Assembly (NCBI RefSeq): GCF_000015165.1 | Contig: NC_009485.1 | Coordinates: 3,078,001 to 3,142,000 of the forward strand | From: Bradyrhizobium sp. BTAi1 | Lineage (GTDB): Bacteria; Pseudomonadota; Alphaproteobacteria; Rhizobiales; Xanthobacteraceae | Length of the DNA stretch: 64,000 bases | Reading direction: 5' to 3' | Shown: positions 8,468 through 18,451 of the stretch, piece by piece | Layout: each line of letters starts with the position of its first letter | How positions within the stretch are numbered: position 1 is the stretch's first letter | Translations under genes and position numbers: made by a program | Notes under the pieces: generated by a model | Seen by the model: the letters and a program-made list of their open reading frames with translations, nothing else | Told to the model about the DNA's origin: nothing | The model's database searches: none

Positions 8468-8825
8468 GGGCCTTCGGAGCCGCGCCGCCGGGCGGCGCGG
8501 TGGCTGCAGATCGGGCGTCCGGCCAGATTGTTGAGCGCATCAGCTATTCAGGGCACTCGACCCGCTGACCCGGCCTTTTCAAGGCCGCCAGAATCGTGGC
8601 GTGATCCGATTCGATGCTGGCTCCCGGTCTTGTGTGGGCTCGCATGGTTGCGGCCGGGGAGTGAACCCTGCTAGACCCTGGCCCGACGAATTTTCACGCA
8701 TTTTCAAGGATTAGCTGCAGCTGCAGGCCACAAATCGGTCATGTCTGGCTCGCTGAGCGGCCTTAATTCTGCCCTATGCGCTCGAGCCCGCCGAATTGGG
8801 CCGCGCTTCAACCACTGGACACCGA
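8468..8825. other. Intergenic region hpnP to MMPL transporter
   Basis: About 360 bases with no gene. A 7-bp inverted repeat CGGCCTT/AAGGCCG at 8571-8587 with a 3-base loop may end hpnP transcription, though no T run follows. Nothing else was recognised. Confidence 0.4.
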
Positions 8826-11183
8826 ATGCTGGAAGTCAGGCACGACAACGAAGTCCATGTCGAGAAGGTCGAGCAGCGGCCGGCCGACAGTATCGCGTTC
8901 GGGCTCGAACGCCTCGGTCTGTTCGCCGTCAAGGTGCCGATCCTCTCCTGCGTCGTTCTGCTGTTGCTGATCGTGGCGGCCGTCTTCGGCATCAAGCGCA
9001 TCCAGATCGACGATTCGCTGAGCCAGCTGTTCCGCTCCGACAGCAAGGAATTCCACCAATATGAGGAGGTCACCAAGAAGTTCCCGGCCGAGGAGTTCGA
9101 CGTCCTCGTCGTGGTTGAGGGCAAGTCGCTGCTCGCCCGGCCCAACCTGGAGAAGCTCCGCGAGTTCGTGACCGATCTGCAATTGGTGGAGGGGACGCGC
9201 GGCCTGGTGTCGCTGTTCTCCGCCCGCCAGGCCCCGGCACCAGGCAAGCTTCCCGCGGCGTTGTTTCCCGCCGATCTGCCGGAGGGCGAGGCCTATGACA
9301 AGTTCATCGAGACGGTGAAATCCAACGAGATCATCCGCGGCAAGCTGTTGTCGGAGGATGGCACGCTGGCGCTGATCGTGCTGTCCCTCGAGCCCAAGGT
9401 GGTCGCATCGAACGACCTCGGCAAGGTGGTCGGCGACATCAGAAAGCTGATGACGGACGACTTGGCCGATACCGGGCTGAACGTGCAGCTCTCCGGTGTC
9501 CCGGTCATGCAGCTCGAGATCCGCAATGCGGTCGAGCGTGACGGATTGACCTACAATGTGCTCGGCATTCTCGCCGGCTGCATCATTGCCATCATCTTCT
9601 TCCGCAAGGTCTCCTTCATGATCGCGGCGGCCTTCCCGCCGCTGATCGCGATCCTGCTCGCTCTGGGCGCGCTGGGCTGGGCCAATTTCAACCTCAACAT
9701 GTTCCTGAACGTGATGACGCCGCTCATCATGGTCATCAGCTTCTCCGATTCGATGCAGCTCACCTTTGCCGCGCGGGACCGGCTGATCGCCGGCCAGGAC
9801 AAGGTGACGGCGTTCAAGAACGCGGTGCTGGTCGTCGGGCCCGCTTGCGTCCTGACCCACGCCACCGCCGGCATTTCCTTCATCGCTCTGCAGTTCTCCG
9901 ACAGCGACCTGATCCGCAAGTTCGGCGAGGCGGGGCTTGCCGCCACCATCATCGCACTGCTCGCGGTGCTGTCGCTGGTGCCGGTGTTCGGCGTGTTGCT
10001 GGTGCGCAACGAAAAGACCTTCGCGGTCAAATTCCAGGGCGCCGATGCCGGCGTCCAGGCGCTGCGCAATTTCTGCTACTGGATCGCGGTGCGCATGGTC
10101 GGCCGGCCCGGCCTTTTCAGCCTGATTGCGGTGGTGTTCGTCGGCTCGCTCGCGGTGATCTATGCGAGCCTTGAGCCGCGCTATCGGCTCGCGGACCAGG
10201 TGCCGGACAAGCGCCAGGCCGTGGCGGCCAGCAATCGGCTCGATGCCAAGCTCACCGGCGCCAATCCGGTCAATGTGCTGATCCAGTTTCCCAAGGGCGC
10301 ATCGCTCTATTCGCCTGAGACCTTGCAGACGATCGCCGACGTCCATGCCACGGTCGAGAAGACCGCCGGCGTCGGCAATGTGTGGTCGGTCGAGACGCTC
10401 CGGCGCTGGCTCGCCGAGAAGGCCGGCTCATCGGACACGGCAACCCTGCAGGAATATGTCAGCCTGATCCCCGAGCATCTGGTGCGCCGCTTCATCGACA
10501 AGGAGCAGGACGCCGTCGTCGTGGCCGGCCGGGTGCCCGATCTCGATTCCAGCCAGCTGTTGCCGGTGGTCGACAAGCTCGACCGCGAGCTCGATACGGT
10601 CAGGAAGAAGCACCCTGGCTATGAGGTTGCAGTGACCGGCCTGGCCGCCATCGCGGCGCGCAATTCCGCCGCCATGATCCAGAAGCTCAACCATGGGCTG
10701 ACCATCGAGTTTGCCCTGGTGGCGATGTTCATCGGCCTGGCCTTCCGCTCCTGGGTCGTGATGCTCGCCTGCATCCTGCCCGGCATCTTCCCGGTCGTGA
10801 TGTCCGGCACGCTGCTCTGGGCGATGGGGGAGGGGCTGCAATTTGCCAGCGTCGTCGCGCTCACCGTGTCATTCGGGCTCGGCCTGTCGGCCACCATCCA
10901 CTTCCTCAACCGGCTGCGCATGGAAAGCGCGCCCGGCGTGAGCGCGGCGGTGGCAGTCGAGCGCGCCACCGTACTGGTCGGACCGGCGCTGATCCTCACC
11001 ACGGTGGTGCTGGCCTGCGGCCTCGTCGTCACCGTGTTCTCGGATCTGCCCTCGTTGCGGCTGTTCGGCTGGCTCAGCGCCTTCTCGATGGTGGCGGCGC
11101 TGTTCGCCGATCTCTTCATCCTGCGTCCGACCGCAATGTTCCTGATCAACCTGGCCCAGAAACTGAAGCGCAAGCCGGTGTGA
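8826..11183 (+). CDS. MMPL/RND-superfamily transporter, hopanoid-cluster associated
   Basis: 785 aa inner-membrane transporter of the MMPL/HpnN-like branch of the RND superfamily. The order is one N-terminal membrane helix (VPILSCVVLLLLIVAAVFGI), a large periplasmic domain to about residue 235, a block of five to six helices (YNVLGILAGCIIAIIFF onward), a second single helix and periplasmic domain (about 450-620), and a last helix block to the C terminus. It is related to but distinct from hpnN at 19867-22455. The substrate is not shown; position between hpnP and hpnC suggests a lipid or hopanoid. The ATG at 8826 was chosen over a TTG ten codons upstream; neither has a strong ribosome site. 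Confidence 0.85.
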   Translation: MLEVRHDNEVHVEKVEQRPADSIAFGLERLGLFAVKVPILSCVVLLLLIVAAVFGIKRIQIDDSLSQLFRSDSKEFHQYEEVTKKFPAEEFDVLVVVEGKSLLARPNLEKLREFVTDLQLVEGTRGLVSLFSARQAPAPGKLPAALFPADLPEGEAYDKFIETVKSNEIIRGKLLSEDGTLALIVLSLEPKVVASNDLGKVVGDIRKLMTDDLADTGLNVQLSGVPVMQLEIRNAVERDGLTYNVLGILAGCIIAIIFFRKVSFMIAAAFPPLIAILLALGALGWANFNLNMFLNVMTPLIMVISFSDSMQLTFAARDRLIAGQDKVTAFKNAVLVVGPACVLTHATAGISFIALQFSDSDLIRKFGEAGLAATIIALLAVLSLVPVFGVLLVRNEKTFAVKFQGADAGVQALRNFCYWIAVRMVGRPGLFSLIAVVFVGSLAVIYASLEPRYRLADQVPDKRQAVAASNRLDAKLTGANPVNVLIQFPKGASLYSPETLQTIADVHATVEKTAGVGNVWSVETLRRWLAEKAGSSDTATLQEYVSLIPEHLVRRFIDKEQDAVVVAGRVPDLDSSQLLPVVDKLDRELDTVRKKHPGYEVAVTGLAAIAARNSAAMIQKLNHGLTIEFALVAMFIGLAFRSWVVMLACILPGIFPVVMSGTLLWAMGEGLQFASVVALTVSFGLGLSATIHFLNRLRMESAPGVSAAVAVERATVLVGPALILTTVVLACGLVVTVFSDLPSLRLFGWLSAFSMVAALFADLFILRPTAMFLINLAQKLKRKPV

Positions 11184-11217
11184 GGGGCGGGACTTGGTCC
11201 AAGCCCAAACACACAAT

Positions 11218-11246
11218 TGTCATCGCCCGGCTTGACCGGGCGATCC
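11218..11246. repeat. 29-base palindromic repeat, copy 1
   Basis: ATCGCCCGG and CCGGGCGAT arms around CTTGA, flanked by TGTC and CC. A copy with one mismatch in 29 bases sits at 24692-24720. Both are intergenic, downstream of hopanoid-cluster genes. Confidence 0.7.
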
Positions 11247-11423
11247 GGTAAGCCGCGGCCTATCCGTTCAATCACAATCGCCCTGGAATAATGGGGCGCC
11301 CGGTCCCGGCTTCGACGCGGCCACGAGCTCAAGGGCGCGCCGCAGCTTTAGCGAAGGCGGCAAGCCGGGCGGCGACAGCGGGGCTTAAACGCCTATGTTC
11401 CTCTTGGACGCAGTAAGAAATAA

Positions 11424-11452
11424 AAGCGGCCCTGACATCGTCAGGGCCGCTT
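11424..11452 (-). terminator. Intrinsic terminator of the secreted-protein gene
   Basis: A 13-bp perfect stem AAGCGGCCCTGAC/GTCAGGGCCGCTT with a 3-base loop, followed on the minus strand by a T-rich tract. It lies 26 bases past the stop codon of the gene at 11479-11973. Confidence 0.88.
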
Positions 11453-11478
11453 GCCTATTCCGGTGCTGATCGTGTGGG

Positions 11479-11973
11479 TCAGGTCTTCGACATCGTGATG
11501 TTGACGCCGCGGATCTCGCCCTTGGACGAGATCTGAACCACCTGCTTGTTGCCGTTGGTCCTCAGCGTGATGCTGGCGGCGAAGCCTGCGGCCTGGACGA
11601 AGACGTCGATCTGGCCATTGCCCGCGGTGCCCTGCAATTCGCCGTTCACATTGCGGCTCGCCTCGCTCCAATTGCCGGAGATGCGGTCGCCCTGGCTGGT
11701 GACGTCGCTGGACAGCAGGAACTTGTAGCTGTCGCTGGCGCATTGCAGGCTCTGCTTCAGATTGGCGCCGGCCACCTTGTAGCTGGCCTTGCAGCGGATG
11801 CGCTCGGTGGTTCCGTCCGACAGCGCGACCGTGCCGTTGCCCGACCACGAGCCGTCGAAGCCGGCGAACGGACCCGATTGCGCCTGAACTGCCGATGCCG
11901 ACAGGATCAGCGCCGCGCCGAGTCCGGCTGCCTTGATGACACGGCCTGAGAGAGGTGAGCCGAACAGTTTCAT
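11479..11973 (-). CDS. Putative secreted protein of unknown function
   Basis: 164 aa. A signal peptide is clear: MKLFGSPLSGR, a hydrophobic run GLGAALILSA, and a likely cleavage after SAVQA. The mature part is beta-rich with repeated short strands (WSGNGTVALSDG, QIDVFVQAAGFAASITL) and two cysteines (CKAS, CASDS), which looks like a small periplasmic beta-barrel. No family was recognised beyond conserved hypothetical proteins of this order. It is a single-gene unit with its own terminator and faces away from the hopanoid genes. Confidence 0.8.
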   Translation of the reverse strand: MKLFGSPLSGRVIKAAGLGAALILSASAVQAQSGPFAGFDGSWSGNGTVALSDGTTERIRCKASYKVAGANLKQSLQCASDSYKFLLSSDVTSQGDRISGNWSEASRNVNGELQGTAGNGQIDVFVQAAGFAASITLRTNGNKQVVQISSKGEIRGVNITMSKT

Positions 11974-12444
11974 AGTGAGTTTCCCATCCAGAATGACGCC
12001 GTTGTGCGGCCGCGTTTCACCGCTTCGAACACTTTAGTGTCCCCGCCAAAAGTGAGGTTCAAATGACAGCTGACCGGGCGTGAGGTGCGGTCAGGTGCCA
12101 TGATGCCGCGCGGTGATCGTGCGATCGGTCGCGCCGCTCGTGCAAATGGCTGTCGTCCCTCGCACCCCGATTGGCGCGCATCTAACGGTCCGCGCGGCAT
12201 GCTTGCAACAGCCAAATGCGAAAAACGTGTTCCGAAAATAATGCCCTAGTATCAAAGCCTTGTTTATGTCAAAGCTTGGCCCTGGGCTCGACCTGCCCAG
12301 AGATCCTAGGGCGTAAATTTGGCCGCAATTGGCAGCGTTTCTTTGGCGCTGGGGGGCTGGCGGTCCTTGCAAACCAAACAGGTGTTTTCCCGGGCAGCAT
12401 CGGCGATCCGGGAGGTCTCCTCTGCTGTCAAACGAAGGAACACG
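11974..12444. other. Intergenic region with divergent promoters
   Basis: About 470 bases between divergently read small secreted-protein genes. The middle part (12190-12310) is AT-richer than the surroundings. No gene, repeat or clear promoter box could be supported. Confidence 0.45.
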
Positions 12445-12678
12445 ATGCGTAAGATTTTCCTGGCACTTTCTCTGCTCTCGCTGTCCGCTACCACCGCCGC
12501 GTTCGCGCAAGGCGCGCGGGGGACCGCAGAGGAGCAGGCGGCTTGCACCCGTGACGTTCAGAAGTTCTGCCGGGCCGTGATCGACCAGGGCGATTTCACG
12601 ATCCTGGCGTGCCTGAAGGAGAACCGCCCCAAGATCAGCCCGGCTTGCGATCAGGTGCTGAAGAACCACAACCAGTGA
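12445..12678 (+). CDS. Small secreted cysteine-rich repeat protein
   Basis: 77 aa with a signal peptide (MRKIFLALSLLSLSATTAAFA, cleavage after AFA). The mature 55 residues hold four cysteines in the pattern C-x8-C-x13-C-x12-C, matching one unit of the cysteine-rich (GLG1-type) repeat. The start at 12445 follows GAAGGAACACG, a fair ribosome site. Function unknown. It lies 226 bases ahead of hpnC on the same strand, which may mean shared transcription, but there is room for a separate hpnC promoter. Confidence 0.75.
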   Translation: MRKIFLALSLLSLSATTAAFAQGARGTAEEQAACTRDVQKFCRAVIDQGDFTILACLKENRPKISPACDQVLKNHNQ

Positions 12679-12904
12679 GGCGTGTCGACCGGGGCTGACT
12701 GTGCTCCGGTCCATGCAATGGTTAACGGCTGCCGTCCCGCCGATTCGAGGTGGACGGCGGCCCGGCCGTGTTGCTTCCCCGAGATGGATTGCATTGGTTT
12801 TGGCCGGATCTTCGCCTATATGGAGGCCAGCGATCCGTTCGCATGAGCGAAGCGGCGGGCATCGTTTGTCGTAGCGCCCTTCAAACCTGATAGCTGTTTC
12901 GTCC

Positions 12905-13783
12905 ATGACCACCGCGAGCGATTTGCGATCCGGCAAGACACACCGGGACGAGAACTTTCCGGTCGCGTCCTGGATCATCCGCCCCGAGCATCGGGCGCTG
13001 ATCCTCGCCTTCTACAATTTCGTGCGCACCGCCGACGACATCGCCGACCATCCGAGCTTGCCGGGCGACGAGAAGCTGCGGCTGCTGGATCTGCTCGAGG
13101 CCGAACTCACCGGGACCGGCGAGACGCAGGATGTCGCTGTCGGCCTGCGCCGGGCGCTCGCCGCGCGCGGCATGGCCCCGCGCCATGCCCTTGACCTGCT
13201 GGTCGCCTTCCGCATGGACGTCACCAAGCTGCGCTACGAGAACTGGGACGAGGTCATCCATTACTGCCGCTATTCGGCGATGCCGGTCGGACGTTTCATG
13301 CTCGACGTGCATGGCGAGTCCACCGCGACCTGGCCGGCATCTGACGCGATCTGCGCCGGACTGCAGATCAACAACCACCTGCAGGATTGCGCCAAGGACT
13401 ACAAGGCGCTCAACCGCGTGTACCTGCCGCGCGATGCGCTGGCCGAGGCCGGTGCCACGGTCGAGATGCTCGGCGCGCCCAAGGCGGCGCCGCCGCTGCT
13501 GACCTGCCTGCAGAAGCTCGCTGTGCGCAATGCGGCGTTGCTCGAGGAGGGCAGGGACCTCAACAGCGGCGTCAAGGACTTCCGCTTCGGACTGGAGATT
13601 GCCGTGATCCAGGCTTTCGCCGATCGTATTGTCGCAATGCTCAAAGTGCGCGATCCGCTCAGCGAGCGGGTGCATCTGTCGCCGATGGGGATGCTCGGTC
13701 TCACCGCCGCGGCGGTCGCAGGCGAGATCGGGCGTCGCCTCGCGGGACGTCATCCGGTCAGCAAATCGGCGGCCGGCGCATGA
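12905..13783 (+). CDS. hpnC: Hydroxysqualene synthase HpnC
   Basis: 292 aa, squalene/phytoene synthase fold. HpnC turns presqualene diphosphate into hydroxysqualene, the middle step of the three-enzyme bacterial route from farnesyl diphosphate to squalene. Visible are the first aspartate-rich motif in FVRTADDIADH (about 40-48), the YCRYSAMPVGRFMLD segment, and a degenerate second motif NHLQDCAKDYKALNRVYLPRD. Its stop overlaps the hpnD start as ATGA, so hpnC-hpnD-hpnE form a tight operon. HpnC and HpnD are easily confused, but order and motifs fit HpnC here. Confidence 0.93.
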   Translation: MTTASDLRSGKTHRDENFPVASWIIRPEHRALILAFYNFVRTADDIADHPSLPGDEKLRLLDLLEAELTGTGETQDVAVGLRRALAARGMAPRHALDLLVAFRMDVTKLRYENWDEVIHYCRYSAMPVGRFMLDVHGESTATWPASDAICAGLQINNHLQDCAKDYKALNRVYLPRDALAEAGATVEMLGAPKAAPPLLTCLQKLAVRNAALLEEGRDLNSGVKDFRFGLEIAVIQAFADRIVAMLKVRDPLSERVHLSPMGMLGLTAAAVAGEIGRRLAGRHPVSKSAAGA

Positions 13784-14619
13784 CTCTGGAGGCGACTGCA
13801 GACAGCATCGATCACGGCACCGCCGCGTCCGGCAGCTCGTTTTATGCCGCCATGCGCATCCTGCCGCCGGCCCAGCGCGATGCGATGTTCCAGGTCTACA
13901 GCTTCTGCCGCGAGGTCGACGACATCGCCGATTCCAATGGCCCGCGTTCCGAACGGCTGGCCGCGCTGCAGAAATGGCGCGACGATATCGACGCGCTGTA
14001 TCAGGGCAACCCGCCGCCGCGGCTGCGCGACTACGTCAGTTCGGTGAAGACGTTCGGGCTGAAGCGGGAAGACTTCCTCGCCATCATCGACGGCATGGAG
14101 ATGGACGTGCCGCAGGAGATCCGCGCGCCCGATCTCGCCACGCTCGATCTGTATTGCGACCGGGTGGCCAGCGCCGTCGGCCGGCTGTCGGTGCGCATCT
14201 TCGGCATGCCCGAAGAGGACGGCATCCTGCTGGCTCATCATCTCGGCCGCGCGCTGCAGCTCACCAATATCCTGCGCGATATCGACGAGGACGCCGGCAT
14301 CGGCCGGCTCTATCTGCCGCGCGAGGCGCTGCTGTTCGCCGGCATCACCGGCGACGATCCAGCGAAAGTCGTGCAGGAGCGCGCGCTGCCCAAGGTGTGC
14401 AACTCGGTTGCCATACGGGCGAAAACGCATTTCGAAAAGGCCGACGAGATCATGCGGCGCAATCGCCGGCGCACCGTGCGGGCGCCGCGGATCATGGCGA
14501 AATATTACCGCGCCGTGTTCGACCTGTTGCTCGAACGCGGTTTTGCCCCGCCGCGTGAGCCGGTGCGCGTGAGCAAGCTCACGAAGATCGGCATCATCCT
14601 CCGTTACGCTTTCATCTGA
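13780..14619 (+). CDS. hpnD: Presqualene diphosphate synthase HpnD
   Basis: 279 aa. HpnD joins two farnesyl diphosphates to presqualene diphosphate. Both aspartate-rich magnesium-binding motifs are complete: FCREVDDIAD near residue 40-49 and LTNILRDIDEDAGIGRLYLP near 160-180. The frame is open far upstream inside hpnC, but the ATG at 13780 that overlaps the hpnC stop gives the standard family length. Its own stop overlaps hpnE as TGATG. Confidence 0.94.
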   Translation: MTLEATADSIDHGTAASGSSFYAAMRILPPAQRDAMFQVYSFCREVDDIADSNGPRSERLAALQKWRDDIDALYQGNPPPRLRDYVSSVKTFGLKREDFLAIIDGMEMDVPQEIRAPDLATLDLYCDRVASAVGRLSVRIFGMPEEDGILLAHHLGRALQLTNILRDIDEDAGIGRLYLPREALLFAGITGDDPAKVVQERALPKVCNSVAIRAKTHFEKADEIMRRNRRRTVRAPRIMAKYYRAVFDLLLERGFAPPREPVRVSKLTKIGIILRYAFI

Positions 14620-15869
14620 TGAACAAGATCGCTCACATTATCGGCGCCGGAATCTCCGGCCTCTCCGCCGGCGTGCGGCTCGCCAATGCCGGCTACACCG
14701 TCCATGTCCACGAGGCGACCCAGCAGCTCGGCGGCCGGTGCCGCTCTTATTACGATGCCGCCACCGATCTCGTGATCGATAATGGTAATCATCTGCTGCT
14801 CTCGGCCAACCACCACGTGCTGGCCTATGCCCGGGTGATCGGCTCGGAGGCAGGGCTGGTCGGGCCGAAGGAGGCGCAATTCGCCTTCGTCGATATCCGG
14901 ACCGGCCAGCGCTGGCTGCTCGATCTCGGCAGCGGCCGGCTGCCGCTCTGGGTGTTCGACGAAAGCCGCCGCGTCCCCGATACCACGCTCGGGGACTATC
15001 TGGCGCTGTCGCCGCTGATCTGGGCCGGCACCGCCAAGACCATCGGCGATACGATACCCTGCAAGGGCACGTTGTATGACCGGCTGGTGCAGCCGCTGCT
15101 GCTGGCGGCCTTGAACTGCGATCCGCCCGAGGGCTCGGCTGGCCTGGCCGGGGCGATCGTGCGCGAGACGTTGCTGGCCGGCGGCCAGGCCTGCCGTCCG
15201 CTGATCGCGCGCGACGGTCTCTCCGGCGTGCTGATCGACCCCGCCGTCAAATTCCTGGAAGGCAAGGGCGGCAGCGTCCGGATCGGGCGGGAGCTGCGCA
15301 GCCTCGATCAGGCCGCTGGCCGCGTCACCGGGTTGCGCTTCGGCGGTGACGAGACCGTCGCGCTCGGGCCGGATGACGTTGTCGTGCTGGCGGTGCCGCC
15401 GCGGCCCGCGATGGCGCTGCTGCCGGGCCTGACGGGCCCGACGAAGTTTCGTGCCATCGTCAATGCCCATTTCCGCATCACCCCGCCGAAGGGCGCGCCG
15501 GCGCTGCTCGGCGTGGTCGGCGGACTGGTCGAATGGCTGTTTGCCTTTCCGGAGCGGCTGTCGGTCACGATCAGCAATGGCGACAGGCTGGTCGACATGC
15601 CGCGCGAGCAGCTCGCCGCTGCGATCTGGGCCGACGTCTGCAAGGCCGCTGGCATCTCCGCCGAGCTGCCGCCCTGGCAGATCGTTCGCGAGCGCCGCGC
15701 GACCTTCGAAGCCACGCCGGAACAGAACGCGCTGCGGCCGGGCGTCAAAACCAGTTTTGCCAACCTCGCTCTGGCCGGGGACTGGACCGATACCGGCCTG
15801 CCGGCGACGATCGAGGGATCGGTGCGGTCCGGCGATCGCGCTGCGGATCTGTTGCTCGGCAAAGCCTGA
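14619..15869 (+). CDS. hpnE: Squalene-associated FAD-dependent oxidoreductase HpnE
   Basis: 416 aa amine-oxidase/phytoene-desaturase type flavoprotein. HpnE reduces hydroxysqualene to squalene. The FAD-binding dinucleotide fold is at the very N terminus (HIIGAGISGLSAGVRLANAG, residues 6-25) followed by HEATQQLGGRCRSY; the C-terminal FAD motif appears as NLALAGDWTDTGLPATIEGSV. It ends the hpnCDE set. In relatives the next gene is squalene-hopene cyclase; here a 360-base gap and then hpnG follow. Confidence 0.94.
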   Translation: MNKIAHIIGAGISGLSAGVRLANAGYTVHVHEATQQLGGRCRSYYDAATDLVIDNGNHLLLSANHHVLAYARVIGSEAGLVGPKEAQFAFVDIRTGQRWLLDLGSGRLPLWVFDESRRVPDTTLGDYLALSPLIWAGTAKTIGDTIPCKGTLYDRLVQPLLLAALNCDPPEGSAGLAGAIVRETLLAGGQACRPLIARDGLSGVLIDPAVKFLEGKGGSVRIGRELRSLDQAAGRVTGLRFGGDETVALGPDDVVVLAVPPRPAMALLPGLTGPTKFRAIVNAHFRITPPKGAPALLGVVGGLVEWLFAFPERLSVTISNGDRLVDMPREQLAAAIWADVCKAAGISAELPPWQIVRERRATFEATPEQNALRPGVKTSFANLALAGDWTDTGLPATIEGSVRSGDRAADLLLGKA

Positions 15870-16229
15870 CGGACGACAGAAGCGCCGCTGCGGCCGCCTG
15901 GCCTGAGGTGAGGCCGGGACGGGATTATCACATTTTCGTGGCGTGGTTTTTGCTTGGAGTTCCATGACCGGTGAGGCCGGCCGGGCGATGTTCCACTCTG
16001 GGACGGCGTCAGCGGCACCAAATGGCAACACCGGGCAGAAAATGCATCGCTTGCGGGTGCAGTGCGGCGCAAACAGGGTTTCCTCGCGGATTTTTTCTGC
16101 GTAATCCTCGGTTTGTTAAGGTCTTTCCGCTCTGGCGCCGCCGCGCTCGAGGCATTGGAACAAGAGACGGAGACGTCGGCTTTCGCGACGTCCGATACAG
16201 GTGGCAGGGGTCGGATTGTGAAGTTGGGG
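15870..16229. other. hpnE-hpnG spacer where squalene-hopene cyclase is expected
   Basis: 360 bases without a supported gene and without any stretch recognisable as squalene-hopene cyclase, which needs about 2 kb. It holds a sigma-54-like element at 15939-15954. The frame of hpnG is open back to 16062 but no family similarity extends there. Confidence 0.6.
15939..15954 (+). promoter_or_regulatory. Possible sigma-54 (RpoN) -24/-12 promoter ahead of hpnG
   Basis: TGGCGTG, four bases, TTGCT: the invariant GG and GC are exactly 10 bases apart and most of the TGGCACG-N4-TTGCW consensus is matched. It lies about 275 bases before the hpnG start. One match of this quality can arise by chance, and no activator site was identified. 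Confidence 0.32.
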
Positions 16230-16982
16230 ATGGGGGACGAAACGTCCGCGGATCGCCCCATTGATCCGCGACCGGTTCTGGTTGTGACCGGTCTGGTGCA
16301 GGAGGCCCGGATTGCTGCCGGGCCCGGCATGATGGTTATCTGCAGTTCGAGCGATCCAAAGCAATTGCGCTCGCTGCTCACGGTGTTCGACCCGACCTCT
16401 ATTCGCGGTGTCGTCAGCTTCGGCGTGGCCGGCGGCCTCGATCCCAGTCTCAAGGCCGGTGATATCGTCCTCGCGACCGAGGTGACCGCCGGGGATGCGC
16501 GCTGGCTGTCGGGCATGTCGCTTCGTGAGGAGCACATCGCGCGCGCCGCGCTGAAGAAGCGCCGCGTGGTGCGCGGCGTGCTCGCCGGGGCAGAGGAGGT
16601 GGTGGTGGCGCAGGCCCGCAAGGCGGCGCTGCGGATGAAGACCGGCGCGGCCGCTGTCGACATGGAGAGCCACATCGCAGCCGCTTACGCCGCTGAGTAT
16701 GGACTGCCGTTCGCGGCCCTGCGGGTGATCTCCGATCCCGCGCATCGTACGCTGCCGTCGCTGGCCAAGGACGCCATCAAGCCGAACGGCGCCATCGACC
16801 TGCCGATGATCCTGCGCGGCGTGGCCCGCAATCCGACCGTGCTGGGCGGCCTGGTCTCCACTGGCATCGAGTTCAACCGCGCTTTGCGCTCGCTGCGCGG
16901 CGCCCGTGATCTGCTGCTGAGCGGCCTGCTCGCAGCGGAGCATTTCCTCGAAACCGAGACGCTGGCCGCCGCCGAGGCGTGA
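16230..16982 (+). CDS. hpnG: Adenosylhopane nucleosidase/phosphorylase HpnG
   Basis: About 250 aa, nucleoside phosphorylase (PNP/UDP) fold. HpnG removes adenine from adenosylhopane to give ribosylhopane on the way to bacteriohopanetetrol. The family core is visible: VLVVTGLVQEARIA at the N terminus, SFGVAGGLDPSLKAGDIVLAT in the middle, and AAAVDMESHIAAAYA with the ribose-contacting methionine-glutamate. The start is ATG 16230 or a GTG four codons upstream (16218); the further upstream open frame is not similar to HpnG. It faces hpnH, with a two-way terminator between. Confidence 0.9.
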   Translation: MGDETSADRPIDPRPVLVVTGLVQEARIAAGPGMMVICSSSDPKQLRSLLTVFDPTSIRGVVSFGVAGGLDPSLKAGDIVLATEVTAGDARWLSGMSLREEHIARAALKKRRVVRGVLAGAEEVVVAQARKAALRMKTGAAAVDMESHIAAAYAAEYGLPFAALRVISDPAHRTLPSLAKDAIKPNGAIDLPMILRGVARNPTVLGGLVSTGIEFNRALRSLRGARDLLLSGLLAAEHFLETETLAAAEA

Positions 16983-17219
16983 GCGTTCCCGATCTTGCGC
17001 CGTTGAATCAGCTGTCGCCGCGAACGTTGTGCGCGTCGACGATCTTGGCCGTTGGCTGCATCAGCGAATCCGCTGTCGCAGGACAATTCTCGCCACCCCT
17101 GACCCTGCAAGCCGGGCGGGGGAGCGCACCGGCCGGGAAGGATGAGAGCCCGGCTGCTACTCCCTGTGACGCTCGCCCGCGGCTTCGCAGGCAGCTCACT
17201 CGTTCTCAGTCCAAAAACA

Positions 17220-17245
17220 AAGGCCGCCGATTGCTCGGCGGCCTT
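17220..17245. terminator. Two-way intrinsic terminator between hpnG and hpnH
   Basis: An 11-bp perfect stem AAGGCCGCCGA/TCGGCGGCCTT with a 4-base loop, followed by TCTTT on the plus strand and by a TTTGTTTTT tract on the minus strand. It lies between convergent genes, 23 bases after the hpnH stop. Confidence 0.85.
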
Positions 17246-17268
17246 CTTTGCTGTCCGTTGATGTCGTC

Positions 17269-18417
<1,149 letters not shown>

Positions 18418-18451
18418 TACGTCTCTTCTTTCTGGACCAAACGAGGAGCGA

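Noticed and set aside
17090..17210. A possible structured RNA or riboswitch between hpnG and hpnH
   Set aside because: Some GC-rich pairing is possible, but it lies between convergent gene ends with no gene to control and no known riboswitch core was identified.
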